The notes under the pieces: model-generated
Databases searched by the model: none
What the model was told of the DNA's origin: nothing
Seen by the model: the letters and a program-made list of their open reading frames with translations, nothing else
Translations under genes and position numbers: made by a program
Source: Thermoleophilia bacterium
GTDB lineage: Bacteria; Actinomycetota; Thermoleophilia; BMS3ABIN01
Direction of reading: 5' to 3'
Length of the DNA stretch: 33,831 nt
Assembly (NCBI GenBank): GCA_020053595.1
Contig: JAGVMV010000019.1
Coordinates: 1 to 33,831 of the forward strand
Shown: positions 1 to 7,582 of the stretch, in pieces
Numbering within the stretch: position 1 is the stretch's first letter
How the letters are laid out: the number at the start of each line of letters is the position of its first letter

Positions 1-246
1 GGCATTCCCGCTCAGGCCGCCTACGGCCGCCGCCCGCTCTGCCACCACACCGGCGGCGCCGGCGGTTATCGCCTCATCGGCGAAATCGCCGCCATCAAAA
101 TTCTCGCCCCTCAACGCCACGAACAGCTTGCCGGCCAGATCGCCGCGAGTATCCGTCGATATATCCGCGAGCATGGTCGCCGCGTCGCCGGCCAGCAATT
201 CGCCGGCGCAGGCCTCGCAGATCTCTTGTGCCGTCAGGATTATCAA
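1..246 (-). CDS. murF: UDP-N-acetylmuramoyl-tripeptide--D-alanyl-D-alanine ligase MurF, N-terminal part (cut by window edge)
   Basis: About 82 codons of the N-terminal domain are present; the rest lies beyond position 1. MurF adds D-Ala-D-Ala to the UDP-MurNAc-tripeptide in the cytoplasm, the last soluble step of peptidoglycan precursor synthesis. The translation carries the Mur-ligase N-terminal pattern STDTR, then LFVALRGENFDGGDFADEA, then GAAGVV, which is closer to MurF (TDTR...LFVALKGERFDAHDFAD in E. coli) than to MurE. I chose the TTG at 244-246 because the product then begins LTAQEICEA like other MurF proteins; no ATG or GTG is available upstream in frame before a stop at about position 300. 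The Shine-Dalgarno match is poor. ATP-binding and C-terminal domains are not visible, so MurE is not fully excluded. Confidence 0.8.
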   Translation of the reverse strand, partial: MIILTAQEICEACAGELLAGDAATMLADISTDTRGDLAGKLFVALRGENFDGGDFADEAITAGAAGVVAERAAAVGGLSGNA

Positions 247-682
247 TTCTTCAACTTGTGTTGGTATCGGGCCCGACTTCCTCTCCGTCAGCCGTTTTTA
301 TCAAACCATTATTTATAAACAGTAGGAACATACCGGCGTCGCCGAACTGCGCATGCCCATCTCCTCACCCGGACTGTGGCCACGATCCACCGATTCCGGT
401 ATGCGGGTTACGGTCGTTCCCAGAGAGCCGGCCGGCAACCCGGTGGCGCGGCTCAGTGGCACCGACCAAAAAAATAGCGTCCGCAAGGGAGCGCCTGGTT
501 TATGTTTATGGGGATGGTAGACCGCGGTGGCCAGAAGACCGTCGAGAAGGGTAAAGTAAAATTCCGCCTTCATCGGGAGGTAATTGTATAAAAAATTGCG
601 GTGCATGAACACCCCGACAAAAAAGTTCCCGCTGGGAACCTGAAACCAGGATCAGGCAGGATACGGCATTTTGCCACCGCCC
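247..682. other. Gene-free interval between ftsI and murF
   Basis: No convincing gene is seen. A 99-codon minus-strand open frame (313-612) and plus-strand frames resemble no family and lack good ribosome sites. The interval contains the ftsI terminator at 619-639 and an AT-rich patch at about 285-325 that could hold a murF promoter, though I cannot place -35 and -10 boxes with confidence. In most bacteria murE sits here between ftsI and murF; no murE remnant is recognisable. Confidence 0.6.
619..639 (-). terminator. Rho-independent terminator downstream of ftsI
   Basis: Read on the minus strand: a perfect 6-bp stem GTTCCC / GGGAAC around an AGC loop, followed directly by six T residues (619-624). 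It lies 44 bases beyond the ftsI stop and should end the mraZ-rsmH-ftsL-ftsI transcript before murF. Confidence 0.8.
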
Positions 683-2350
683 TCACGGTGCTATTTCCAT
701 CTTTTGCAGGGAAAAACGGGTTATCTTCTGGAAGGCCGGCGCCGCTACGGTGGAACCGCCGCCGAAGGGATGTGGCTCGTCCACCATCACCAGCACCACC
801 AGCTGCGGGTCAGCCGCCGGCACCATGCCGATAAAGGAGCCGATATAATTCTCTTCCGAATAGCCCGACTTGTCCGGTAACAGCTTCTGGGCGGTGCCGG
901 TTTTGCCGGCCACATGGTATCCATCGATCTGCGCCAGCGGCGCGCCGCCCTCTTCCACCACCTGCTGAAGATAGCTGCGAAGTTGCCGCGAATTCTGCTC
1001 GCTCATGATACGCCTGCCCTCGGCCGGCGCCACCAGCTCGTCACCGACAGCGCGCACCAGATGCGGCGTCACGGCTACGCCATTGTTGGCGATAGCGGCA
1101 TAAGCTGAAGCCATCTGGATCGCCGTGACCGAGATGCCCTGGCCGATGGGTACGTTACCAATGGTCGACTCCGTCCAGTCTTCCGGCGGCCATACCGTGC
1201 CGCTCTCTTCCCCCGGGAAATCGATGCCGGTCGCCGACCCGAAACCAAACTTGCGGATCCAGCTGTCCAGCTTCTGGTCACCGGTGCGCATGCCGACGGT
1301 GACGGCGCCAATATTGCTCGAATGGGTCAGGATCTGGCCCAAGTCCCAGTCGACCTCGCCGCGGTCGACGGCGTCCTTGATGGTATAACCGCCAAGCTCC
1401 ATGGTCGGTGGCAGATAATATGTCTGTCCTGGCGCAACAGCGCCCTCCTCGAGCCCGGCCGCCACGGTTACCGACTTGAAAATCGATCCCGGCTCGTAGC
1501 TGTCGGTCACCGTGCGGTTGCGGCGCTGTTCCTCATTGATTCCGGCAAAATTGTTGGCGTCCACGGTGGGCGTGTTGGCCATGGCGTAGATCTCGCCGTT
1601 CTTCGGATTCATGATGATGCAGGCCGCGGCCTTCGCCGACCAGGTGCTGACTGTTTCCGAGAGCACTTTCTCCGCTTCATACTGGAGCGACTGGTCGATG
1701 GTCAGAGTCACATCCTGGCCACGGTTTCCCTCTTCGAGGCTGAGTGTCTCGATTTGCTTGCCGCTGGGGTCGAAGATGATGCGCTGGCTGCCGCCGTTGC
1801 CGGTGAGGATATCGTCCAGCTGCAGCTCCATTCCCGCCAATCCCTGGTTATCGGTGCCGGCAAAACCCAGCACCTGGGCGGCCAGCTGTTTCTGCGGATA
1901 GGCGCGCTTCTCCTCTGAATGGGTCCAGATGCCGGTGATGTTTGCATCCTCGATGACAGCCGCCGCCGCCGGGTCGATCTTGCGGGCGAGATAGACCGAA
2001 CTCGATTTGTCGCGGTCGGAAAATTTCTCCAGAAGTTCACTCTTATCGACCTGCAGCAGCGGCGCCAGGAATTCCGCCGTCTTCAGTGGGTCCTCGATGT
2101 GGTAAGGGTCGGCCGTGATCGATTTGGCGTCTTCGCCGACGGCCAGCTCGCGGCCGTTGCGATCAAAGATGGTGCCGCGGCGGGCGGGAAACTTGAACTC
2201 CTTGACCTGTTGCTCATTGGCCTTGGCAGCCAGGGCTTCGGCCCTGACTGTCTGCAGGTAGACGGTCTTGCCGATGACGATACCAAAAATGAGCAGGAAT
2301 ATTAAAAGAACTAAACGGATGCGCCTGTTGGAGTCGGCGAGCACCGGCAC
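683..2350 (-). CDS. ftsI: Division-specific peptidoglycan transpeptidase FtsI (class B penicillin-binding protein)
   Basis: Septal DD-transpeptidase that cross-links peptidoglycan in the divisome with FtsW and FtsL. The 555 residues show a short cytoplasmic tail, one membrane helix (about 11-30), a dimerisation domain starting with the conserved RRGTIFDRNG (about 58-67), and a transpeptidase domain. Catalytic motifs are complete: S289-I-F-K292 (SxxK), S344-S-N346 (SxN) and K483-T-G-T. No C-terminal PASTA repeats follow, unlike many Firmicute PBP2x proteins. The start is GTG and abuts the ftsL TAG stop without spacing, so translation is probably coupled. It is the last gene before a strong terminator. 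Confidence 0.95.
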   Translation of the reverse strand: MPVLADSNRRIRLVLLIFLLIFGIVIGKTVYLQTVRAEALAAKANEQQVKEFKFPARRGTIFDRNGRELAVGEDAKSITADPYHIEDPLKTAEFLAPLLQVDKSELLEKFSDRDKSSSVYLARKIDPAAAAVIEDANITGIWTHSEEKRAYPQKQLAAQVLGFAGTDNQGLAGMELQLDDILTGNGGSQRIIFDPSGKQIETLSLEEGNRGQDVTLTIDQSLQYEAEKVLSETVSTWSAKAAACIIMNPKNGEIYAMANTPTVDANNFAGINEEQRRNRTVTDSYEPGSIFKSVTVAAGLEEGAVAPGQTYYLPPTMELGGYTIKDAVDRGEVDWDLGQILTHSSNIGAVTVGMRTGDQKLDSWIRKFGFGSATGIDFPGEESGTVWPPEDWTESTIGNVPIGQGISVTAIQMASAYAAIANNGVAVTPHLVRAVGDELVAPAEGRRIMSEQNSRQLRSYLQQVVEEGGAPLAQIDGYHVAGKTGTAQKLLPDKSGYSEENYIGSFIGMVPAADPQLVVLVMVDEPHPFGGGSTVAAPAFQKITRFSLQKMEIAP

Positions 2351-2800
2351 CTAGGGTGCAGCCCTCCCGGCGGCACCGGCGCCAAGCACGTCAAGATTGG
2401 CATAACTCTGGCGGGTGCCTGCTGGGCTGATATATACATATTGAACATTCTCGGCAGGTACCATGCCGAGGCTGCCGGTCGCTATCTTCTCCACCCGCTC
2501 CGGTGAGCGCAGCGCCGCCACTTCACTGGAGAGACGGACGGCGTCGGCCGACAGCTCGGTCTTTTCGCTGATCAGATTGTTGAACTCGAGGTTCTTTGTC
2601 AGAAGGCCCACCCGGAGGCCGACGAGGCCCAGAAGGCAGATGGCTACCGCTGTCAGCCAGAGCCCCACATGCGCGGCGCCGCTGGAAGGAACCTGCAGAT
2701 GACGCACCCGCGGCGCCGGTCGGCGCCCCGGGCTGGAATCACGCTCGAACTTGCGTGTGATCTCGGTGAAGCCCCAATCCTTTTCGGCTAGTCTGGCCAT
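2351..2800 (-). CDS. ftsL: FtsL-like cell-division protein
   Basis: Small bitopic division protein, 149 residues, placed between rsmH and ftsI as FtsL usually is. It has a basic N-terminal cytoplasmic region, one membrane helix (about 45-68, core WLTAVAICLLGLVGL) and an extracytoplasmic coiled coil (about 70-105) that normally pairs with the FtsB/DivIC zipper. Near the end EKIATGSLGMVPAE matches the conserved FtsL C-terminal pattern 'A...LGM..P'. I start it at the ATG at 2798-2800, which overlaps the rsmH stop as TAATG; the open frame extends upstream to 2956, but that part overlaps rsmH coding sequence and is not FtsL-like. FtsL proteins diverge in sequence, so the name rests on topology, the LGM motif and position. 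Confidence 0.85.
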   Translation of the reverse strand: MARLAEKDWGFTEITRKFERDSSPGRRPAPRVRHLQVPSSGAAHVGLWLTAVAICLLGLVGLRVGLLTKNLEFNNLISEKTELSADAVRLSSEVAALRSPERVEKIATGSLGMVPAENVQYVYISPAGTRQSYANLDVLGAGAAGRAAP

Positions 2801-3771
2801 TATCCGAGCTTTTCCGCCACCCGCAGCTTGGCTGACTGCGCCCGCGGGTTCTCGGCCATCTCGTCCGGCGAAGGAGCTACCGGCCGCCGGGTGATCACCC
2901 GAAGCTCCGCCTGCGCCTTGCAGACGCACTGGGGCAGGTCCGGCGGGCAGGTGCACTTGCCCACCCGGGCCGTGAAGAACTGTTTGACGATCCGGTCTTC
3001 CAGCGAATGGAAGCTGATGACCGCGAGCCGGCCGCCGGGAGCCAGCAGCGAAAGCGCGTTCTCCAGTCCCCGCTCAAGCGACGCAAGCTCGTCGTTGACG
3101 GCGATGCGCAGCGCCTGGAAGACCCGGCGGGCCGGGTGGCCGGCCCCGAAACGGGCGGGCGTCGGAATCGCGGCCTTGACCGCGTCCACCAGCTGCAGGG
3201 TGGTCTCGAAAGGTTTTTTCTCGCGCTCGGCGCAAATGCGGCTGGCAATCTGCCCGGCGTAGCGCTCTTCACCATAAGATTTGAAAATACGCGCCAGCTC
3301 GCCGTGGGAAAGCTCGTTGACCATCTGCCTGGCAGTGACCTTGGCCGACGGATCCATTCGCATGTCGAGCGGCGCGTTGTAACTGTAGGAAAAACCGCGC
3401 TCCGGCCGGTCGAGCTGCATGGAGGAGACGCCCAGGTCGAGATAAATCAGATCCGCCTCGAAATCGTTCTGGTCAAGATCCTCGAGGGCGTCGGCAAAAT
3501 TGCCATGGATAAAGCGGCAACGGAACGGCTGATACTGGGAAAACAGGTCGAAGTAACGCTTGGCCACCGGGTCGCGGTCGACACCGATGAAGACGGCGTC
3601 CTGGCCCAGCTCCCGGGCAACCCTGCGGGCATGTCCGCCGGCGCCGAAAGTGCAGTCGATGATCGTGTCATCCGGCTGCGGGTCGAGCAGGTTAAGGAGT
3701 TCGGCTGCCAGCACCGGCACGTGCGCCGAACCGTTAGACGGTAATCCCTGTATGCTGTCATTCAACTGCAT
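2800..3771 (-). CDS. rsmH: 16S rRNA (cytosine(1402)-N(4))-methyltransferase RsmH (MraW)
   Basis: SAM-dependent methyltransferase that modifies C1402 in the 30S P site. Length 323 residues is normal. Motifs: HVPVL near residue 17, the SAM-binding DCTFGAGGHA (about 39-48), DLGVSSMQLD followed by ERGFSY and LDMRMD, and VISFHSLEDRIVK near the C terminus. It sits between mraZ and ftsL, the standard dcw order, and overlaps ftsL by one base. Start choice is open: the ATG at 3771 has its GGGGAG ribosome site only one base upstream, whereas the TTG of codon 3 (3763-3765) has the same site at a normal 7-base distance. Confidence 0.95.
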   Translation of the reverse strand: MQLNDSIQGLPSNGSAHVPVLAAELLNLLDPQPDDTIIDCTFGAGGHARRVARELGQDAVFIGVDRDPVAKRYFDLFSQYQPFRCRFIHGNFADALEDLDQNDFEADLIYLDLGVSSMQLDRPERGFSYSYNAPLDMRMDPSAKVTARQMVNELSHGELARIFKSYGEERYAGQIASRICAEREKKPFETTLQLVDAVKAAIPTPARFGAGHPARRVFQALRIAVNDELASLERGLENALSLLAPGGRLAVISFHSLEDRIVKQFFTARVGKCTCPPDLPQCVCKAQAELRVITRRPVAPSPDEMAENPRAQSAKLRVAEKLG

Positions 3772-3816
3772 ACTCCCCTTCTCCCTTGACGGGGGAAAGC
3801 AACGGTCAATCGCCTG

Positions 3817-4242
3817 TTACTGCTCCGCTCTTTCCCGTTCTTTGGAATCTTCCTCGTACTCGTCCCAGACATTCGCGGCCCAGACCTCGAAACAGTTGCC
3901 GATTCCCGTGAAGACCACCTCCTTGGTGATGTCCGCCCGTTTCAGATGATAAGCGGTCAGACCGATGCGTCCCTGCTTGTCCACGTCACACGGCGTCGCG
4001 CCGCCCAGCAACTTCCGCATCTTGTCGCGGGCGCTACGGCTGTCCATGGGATCGAGCCGCGAAATCCGCTCATCTTTCAGCTTTTGCCATTCCTCCAGGG
4101 GATAGACCACCAGGCAGCCATCGAAGCCCTTGGTCACTACTACCTTGCCGTCCCCGATCTGGGACCGGTATTTTGCAGGAATAGCGACCCTGTTCTTCGA
4201 ATCTAGAGAGTGTGTGTAATGTCCTATAAAGTCATATTCCAT
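3817..4242 (-). CDS. mraZ: Transcriptional regulator MraZ
   Basis: DNA-binding protein of the AbrB/MraZ fold, 141 residues, that controls the dcw operon. Two MraZ half-domains are visible: the first contains HSLDSKNRVAIPAKYR (about 10-25), the second DVDKQGRIGLTAYHLKRADI (about 89-108); both carry the conserved D-x-K-x-R core. The ATG at 4242 has GCGGAG a few bases upstream; the longer open frame from 4308 crosses the operator and promoter and is not used. It is the first gene of the rsmH-ftsL-ftsI transcript and probably acts on its own promoter through the TGGG boxes at 4263-4287. Confidence 0.95.
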   Translation of the reverse strand: MEYDFIGHYTHSLDSKNRVAIPAKYRSQIGDGKVVVTKGFDGCLVVYPLEEWQKLKDERISRLDPMDSRSARDKMRKLLGGATPCDVDKQGRIGLTAYHLKRADITKEVVFTGIGNCFEVWAANVWDEYEEDSKERERAEQ

Positions 4243-4252
4243 AGTCTCCGCT

Positions 4253-4287
4253 CCACAATGTTCCCCACTATATCCCACTTTTCCCCA
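4253..4287 (-). promoter_or_regulatory. MraZ operator: three TGGG[GA] boxes plus a degenerate fourth
   Basis: Minus-strand pentamers TGGGG (4283-4287), TGGGA (4273-4277) and TGGGG (4263-4267) are separated by exactly 5 bases each, so they fall on a 10-bp helical repeat. A fourth, TGTGG (4253-4257), keeps the spacing but is degenerate. This matches the known MraZ site (TGGGN repeats with 5-bp spacers) and lies just upstream of mraZ. Confidence 0.85.
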
Positions 4288-4295
4288 CGCAACAA
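4267..4295 (-). promoter_or_regulatory. Probable mraZ operon promoter overlapping the MraZ boxes
   Basis: Minus strand: TTGTTG (4290-4295) as -35, 17-base spacer, TATAGT (4267-4272) as -10. The boxes for MraZ lie in the spacer and at the -10, so bound MraZ should block RNA polymerase. Predicted start is near 4260, giving a short leader of about 20 bases. Confidence 0.6.
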
Positions 4296-4399
4296 GCAGT
4301 TCATGCAATATTTTTAGGGATTACCCCTATATTTTCATGCAACTTGCACCTAAATGCGCAGATTTCATTGCAGAATGGGCATGAAAGTATTCCGGTTGC

Positions 4400-4424
4400 A
4401 AAAAACACCCATTGAGAAGAATGG
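4400..4424 (-). terminator. Weak candidate terminator in the TPR-mraZ interval
   Basis: Minus strand: 5-bp stem CCATT / AATGG with a 6-base loop, three bases, then six T (4400-4405). It could end transcription coming from the TPR gene before mraZ. The stem is short. The remainder of 4296-4606 shows no gene; two copies of TGCATGAA lie upstream of the mraZ promoter, meaning unknown. Confidence 0.35.
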
Positions 4425-4606
4425 TCGGGATTGGTGCCTGAAGAGCGGTAAAGAGGGATCCGTCCCCATCATCGGTTACCATTCAGTGGGTCGAGGTGGG
4501 GCATGGAATTCCGCGGTTTAAATCAATAAAAGCGGGAGCGGAGGAGCGGAGTAAACAGAGAACTGACGGCGCCGGTGCTTGCGGCCGCTCACCAGTACGT
4601 TACGGC

Positions 4607-5209
4607 TTACGGATGAGTCTGGGTTCCCTGGCCGGTCTGAGAGCTTTCCAGCTCTGCAATATACTGTTTGGCGGCATGGCCCAAGTTAGACTTGGGGTCG
4701 ATATCGTAGGCCTTCTGCCAAATCTGTTTGGCCTCTTGCAGCTTGCCTGTCTGGGCGTAAACGCCGCCGATATCGACCAGCAACGCCTGGTTGTTGGGAT
4801 CGACTTCCAGTCCTTTCTGCAAATCCCGCAGGGCGACATCCACCATCCCCAGGGCATATTCCGCTTCTCCCAGACCGACGTAGAACATCGGTTCCTTGGG
4901 GTTGGCGGCAACCGCCTTGGTGTACATGTCAGCGGAGTCGGCATAGCGGCCAATACCCAGGTAGAGCTGGCCCAGACCCGCCATGGCAAGCGCGTCGTTA
5001 GGGTTCGCCTTGAGCAGTTCCTGATAGGCCTCGATCTGGGGAGTATAGTCCGCCGGCTCGTTCTGCATGTTATTGAGATCTTCAGAGGAATGAGGATTGC
5101 TCGTCTCGCCGCTGTCGCGGAAGACAATCATGGGAAGCGTTATCGCCAGCACCGCTATGACGGCAGCCACGATAATCGCCCAGTAATAGGATTTGAACTT
5201 CAAGAACAT
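4607..5209 (-). CDS. Membrane-anchored TPR-repeat protein
   Basis: 200 residues: one N-terminal membrane helix (about 9-30, core IIVAAVIAVLAITLPMIV) that could anchor the protein or act as an uncleaved signal, a polar linker (31-55), then about three tetratricopeptide repeats (about 57-165) with the typical A-x-x-x-L-G...Y...A...A spacing, and a polar tail. TPR arrays are protein-binding scaffolds; the partner is unknown. It is followed on the same strand by prepilin peptidase 57 bases away, so a role near type IV pilus or secretion assembly is possible but only suggested by position. GGAGG lies one base before the ATG at 5209, too close; the TTG of codon 3 (5201-5203) has a normal 7-base spacing and may be the real start. 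Confidence 0.8.
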   Translation of the reverse strand: MFLKFKSYYWAIIVAAVIAVLAITLPMIVFRDSGETSNPHSSEDLNNMQNEPADYTPQIEAYQELLKANPNDALAMAGLGQLYLGIGRYADSADMYTKAVAANPKEPMFYVGLGEAEYALGMVDVALRDLQKGLEVDPNNQALLVDIGGVYAQTGKLQEAKQIWQKAYDIDPKSNLGHAAKQYIAELESSQTGQGTQTHP

Positions 5210-5266
5210 ACCTCCGGAGAAATCAGATCATATTATAGCTGATTCCGGGGGCAAAGCTGCAAGTAG

Positions 5267-6019
5267 TTATTTCTCGAACAACCCCGTCCACAATTCCAGC
5301 AGCCTGTCGCCATAGAAAAGCGCCACCACGGCGCCCGCCGCCAGGAACGGCCCAAAAGGGATGCGGCTCTTGCGCCCCTTGATACCCGCGGCCATCAGGG
5401 CCACGCCAGTGATGGCGCCGATCAGGAAACCGAGGAAGAGGCCAACCAGCACGGCCTGGCCGAGAAAGAAGCCCAGCATTCCCGCGAGCTTGACGTCCCC
5501 CATGCCCATCCCCCCCGGCTTAACCAGGGCCACGACGAAAAAGAAAATGGCGCTCATCAGGCCGGCGGCGAGATATTCCAGCCAGCGGTCCGGCGTGATG
5601 GCGATGTTGGCCGCCAGACCGATAACCGCCACCGGCAGAACGATGACGTTGGGGATGATGTAGTGGTCGAGATCGATGTAGAAAATCGCCACTAGCGATG
5701 TCAGGAACAGCAGCGCCGGCAACAGTGGCCAGTCGATGCCGAACTGGATGCCGGCCACGACCCACAGCGCCGCGGTCAGCAGCTCGACCGTGGGATAACG
5801 CGGCGCGATCGGCTGGCCGCAGTTGCGGCATTGGCCGCGAAGCAGCGCGTAGCTCAGTAGCGGTATGTTGTCGTACCACTTGACAGACTGCTCACATCTG
5901 GGACAATGCGAGCCTGGCGAAACGATTGACTCCTTGCGCGGAAGCCTGTAAATGACCACGTTGAGAAAGCTGCCGGTTATAGCCCCGACCGCAAAAAGGA
6001 TTATCAGAAATGGAAACAA
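5267..6019 (-). CDS. pilD: Prepilin peptidase / leader peptidase (A24 aspartic protease, PilD-like)
   Basis: Integral membrane protease that cleaves type IV prepilin or pseudopilin leader peptides and methylates the new N terminus. 250 residues, multi-spanning. N-terminal domain carries GSFLNVVIYRLPR and two zinc CxxC pairs, C39-PR-C42 and C64-RN-C67, typical of bifunctional enzymes with a methyltransferase part. The aspartic protease residues are in IDLDHYIIPN (D116/D118) and GMGMGDVKL (D175). The start is a TTG at 6019 with a weak ribosome site. No pilin gene is in the window, so its substrates are encoded elsewhere. Confidence 0.92.
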   Translation of the reverse strand: MFPFLIILFAVGAITGSFLNVVIYRLPRKESIVSPGSHCPRCEQSVKWYDNIPLLSYALLRGQCRNCGQPIAPRYPTVELLTAALWVVAGIQFGIDWPLLPALLFLTSLVAIFYIDLDHYIIPNVIVLPVAVIGLAANIAITPDRWLEYLAAGLMSAIFFFVVALVKPGGMGMGDVKLAGMLGFFLGQAVLVGLFLGFLIGAITGVALMAAGIKGRKSRIPFGPFLAAGAVVALFYGDRLLELWTGLFEK

Positions 6020-6046
6020 GGTAACCGCCGTTCGGTTGAAATGGTA

Positions 6047-6715
6047 TTAGTTCGCGGGCTCCAGCACGATTATTTTCGGGTTGGAGGGCGGGTTTTCCTT
6101 TACCAGCTCGATTTCACTGATGGCGGGAGTCTCCACTCCAGGTTTGCCGGCGGTGAATTTTTCATAGCCGTCGATCTTGAACAGACACTTGTCATTCCGG
6201 TAGTGCATGGGTATGGTTATCGCCGGTGAGAGCTGTTGCCAGACGCGAGTTGCCTCCGCGGCGCCGATGGTGAAGTTGCCTCCCACGGGTATGAGCAGTA
6301 CGTCGGGGGAGCCGATCGCCCCGGCCTGCTCCAGCGTGAGCTCGTGCCCCAGGTCGCCCAGATGGCAGACGGTCATGCCGTCCGCCTCGATCAGAAAAAT
6401 GACGTTGTCACCGCGGAGGGCGCCATGCTCGGCATCGTGGAAAGCCTCGACGCCGCGGATGTTGAAACCAGCAGCCTGGCGCGGCCGCGGCGTCCGGACG
6501 ATTTCCGGCGTGCCCGATAACGCTTCCACGTTGCCATGGTCCGCATGGCCGTGGCTGATCGTCACTACATCGGGGGAGATGCCGGGCGGCTCGTCCAGGG
6601 AGCGGTGCAGCAACGTAGTCCTGTAAGCCGCGGTGTCATATGGATCTGTCAGCAGGGTCGTGCCTGAGGCGGCAGTGAGAAGAAAACAGCTGTGTCCCAA
6701 CCATTTTATTTTCAT
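6047..6715 (-). CDS. UlaG-family metal-dependent hydrolase (UPF0173, metallo-beta-lactamase fold)
   Basis: Cytoplasmic metallo-beta-lactamase-fold hydrolase of 222 residues. It starts MKIKWLGHSCF (the UlaG/UPF0173 opening), has the metal motif HGHADH (about 55-60), then AFHDAEHG, CHLGDLGHEL with a metal-binding histidine and aspartate, and PMHYRND near the C terminus. The natural substrate of UPF0173 proteins is generally unknown. AGGAG lies 6 bases before the ATG. It follows flxA by 9 bases and is probably the last gene of the hdr-flx transcript, which hints at a link with that redox complex, but nothing in the protein itself shows it. Confidence 0.88.
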   Translation of the reverse strand: MKIKWLGHSCFLLTAASGTTLLTDPYDTAAYRTTLLHRSLDEPPGISPDVVTISHGHADHGNVEALSGTPEIVRTPRPRQAAGFNIRGVEAFHDAEHGALRGDNVIFLIEADGMTVCHLGDLGHELTLEQAGAIGSPDVLLIPVGGNFTIGAAEATRVWQQLSPAITIPMHYRNDKCLFKIDGYEKFTAGKPGVETPAISEIELVKENPPSNPKIIVLEPAN

Positions 6716-6724
6716 GGCAATCTC

Positions 6725-7582
6725 CTACAGCTCGTTCGGCAGCGCCCGCAACTCGGTCAGCGAGAACACCGGCCCGTCCGTGCAAACGTACTTGGGACCG
6801 AGGTTGCAGCGGCCGCAGAGGCCGATGCCACATTTCATCCGCCGTTCAAGAGTTGTATAAACCTGTTCTTCCCGGAAACCCATTTTTTCCAGGCTCTCCA
6901 GGGCGTATCTGATCATGATCGGCGGACCGCAGGTAACGGCTACCGAGTTATCCGGCGACGGCGCCTTTTTCTCCACCACTGAGGGTACAAGGCCCACGCA
7001 ACCATCCCAGGTCGAACAGACGGTGTCGATCGTGGCCGTGAAATCAAGGTCCGGGCGCTCCTCCCAATCACAACGATTGCCGGCATAACAAAGATCTTCG
7101 GGGGTACGGGCTCCATAGACCAGGGTCAGATCACCGTAATGACCGCGATTATCGAGCAGGTAGAACAAAAGCGAGCGCAGCGGCGCCATGCCTATGCCGC
7201 CACCCACCAGCACAATATTCTTCCCCCGCCAGTCGTCCGTGGGAAAGGCGCAGCCCAGGGGTGCTCGCACTGCTACCGGATCGCCCGCCCTGAGCTCGTG
7301 GATAGCGCTGGTGACCACGCCGGTCTTCATCACTGAAAACTCGATGCCATCCCGGCCCGATGGCGCCGAGGAAATGGCGAAAGTCGATTCGCCGGCTCCC
7401 AGGATGCCCAGCTGGCCGATCTGCCCCGGCAGGAAAGTGAACGCCGCCATCAGGGAAGGCTCGTCAAAAGCTATGCGGAAGGTTTTGATATTGGCCGTCT
7501 CGGCGATGACCTTGATAACCTTCGCCGGCTCCGGCACCAGGGGATCGGTTGCCTTCACGCCTGCCTGTGGTACAGTGGTCAT
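6725..7582 (-). CDS. flxA: FlxA-like FAD/NAD(P)-binding oxidoreductase subunit
   Basis: 285 residues of the ferredoxin-NADP reductase / PyrK / sulfhydrogenase-gamma family. An FAD domain (about 20-115; FLPGQIGQLG and FAISSAP) is followed by an NAD(P) domain (about 120-235; IVLVGGGIGMAPLRSL, then CGPPIM) and a C-terminal [2Fe-2S] cysteine cluster KCGIGLCGRC...YVC. In Flx-Hdr complexes this subunit is the NADH entry point, passing electrons to the iron-sulfur subunits and HdrA. Its ATG overlaps the flxB stop (ATGA), so the two are translationally coupled. A stand-alone sulfite-reductase or hydrogenase gamma subunit has the same fold; the neighbours favour Flx. Confidence 0.88.
   Translation of the reverse strand: MTTVPQAGVKATDPLVPEPAKVIKVIAETANIKTFRIAFDEPSLMAAFTFLPGQIGQLGILGAGESTFAISSAPSGRDGIEFSVMKTGVVTSAIHELRAGDPVAVRAPLGCAFPTDDWRGKNIVLVGGGIGMAPLRSLLFYLLDNRGHYGDLTLVYGARTPEDLCYAGNRCDWEERPDLDFTATIDTVCSTWDGCVGLVPSVVEKKAPSPDNSVAVTCGPPIMIRYALESLEKMGFREEQVYTTLERRMKCGIGLCGRCNLGPKYVCTDGPVFSLTELRALPNEL

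Noticed and set aside
313-612. 99-codon minus-strand open frame between ftsI and murF, considered as a murE remnant or small gene
   Set aside because: No Mur-ligase motif and no ribosome site, and it lies in the leader after a terminator; probably chance.
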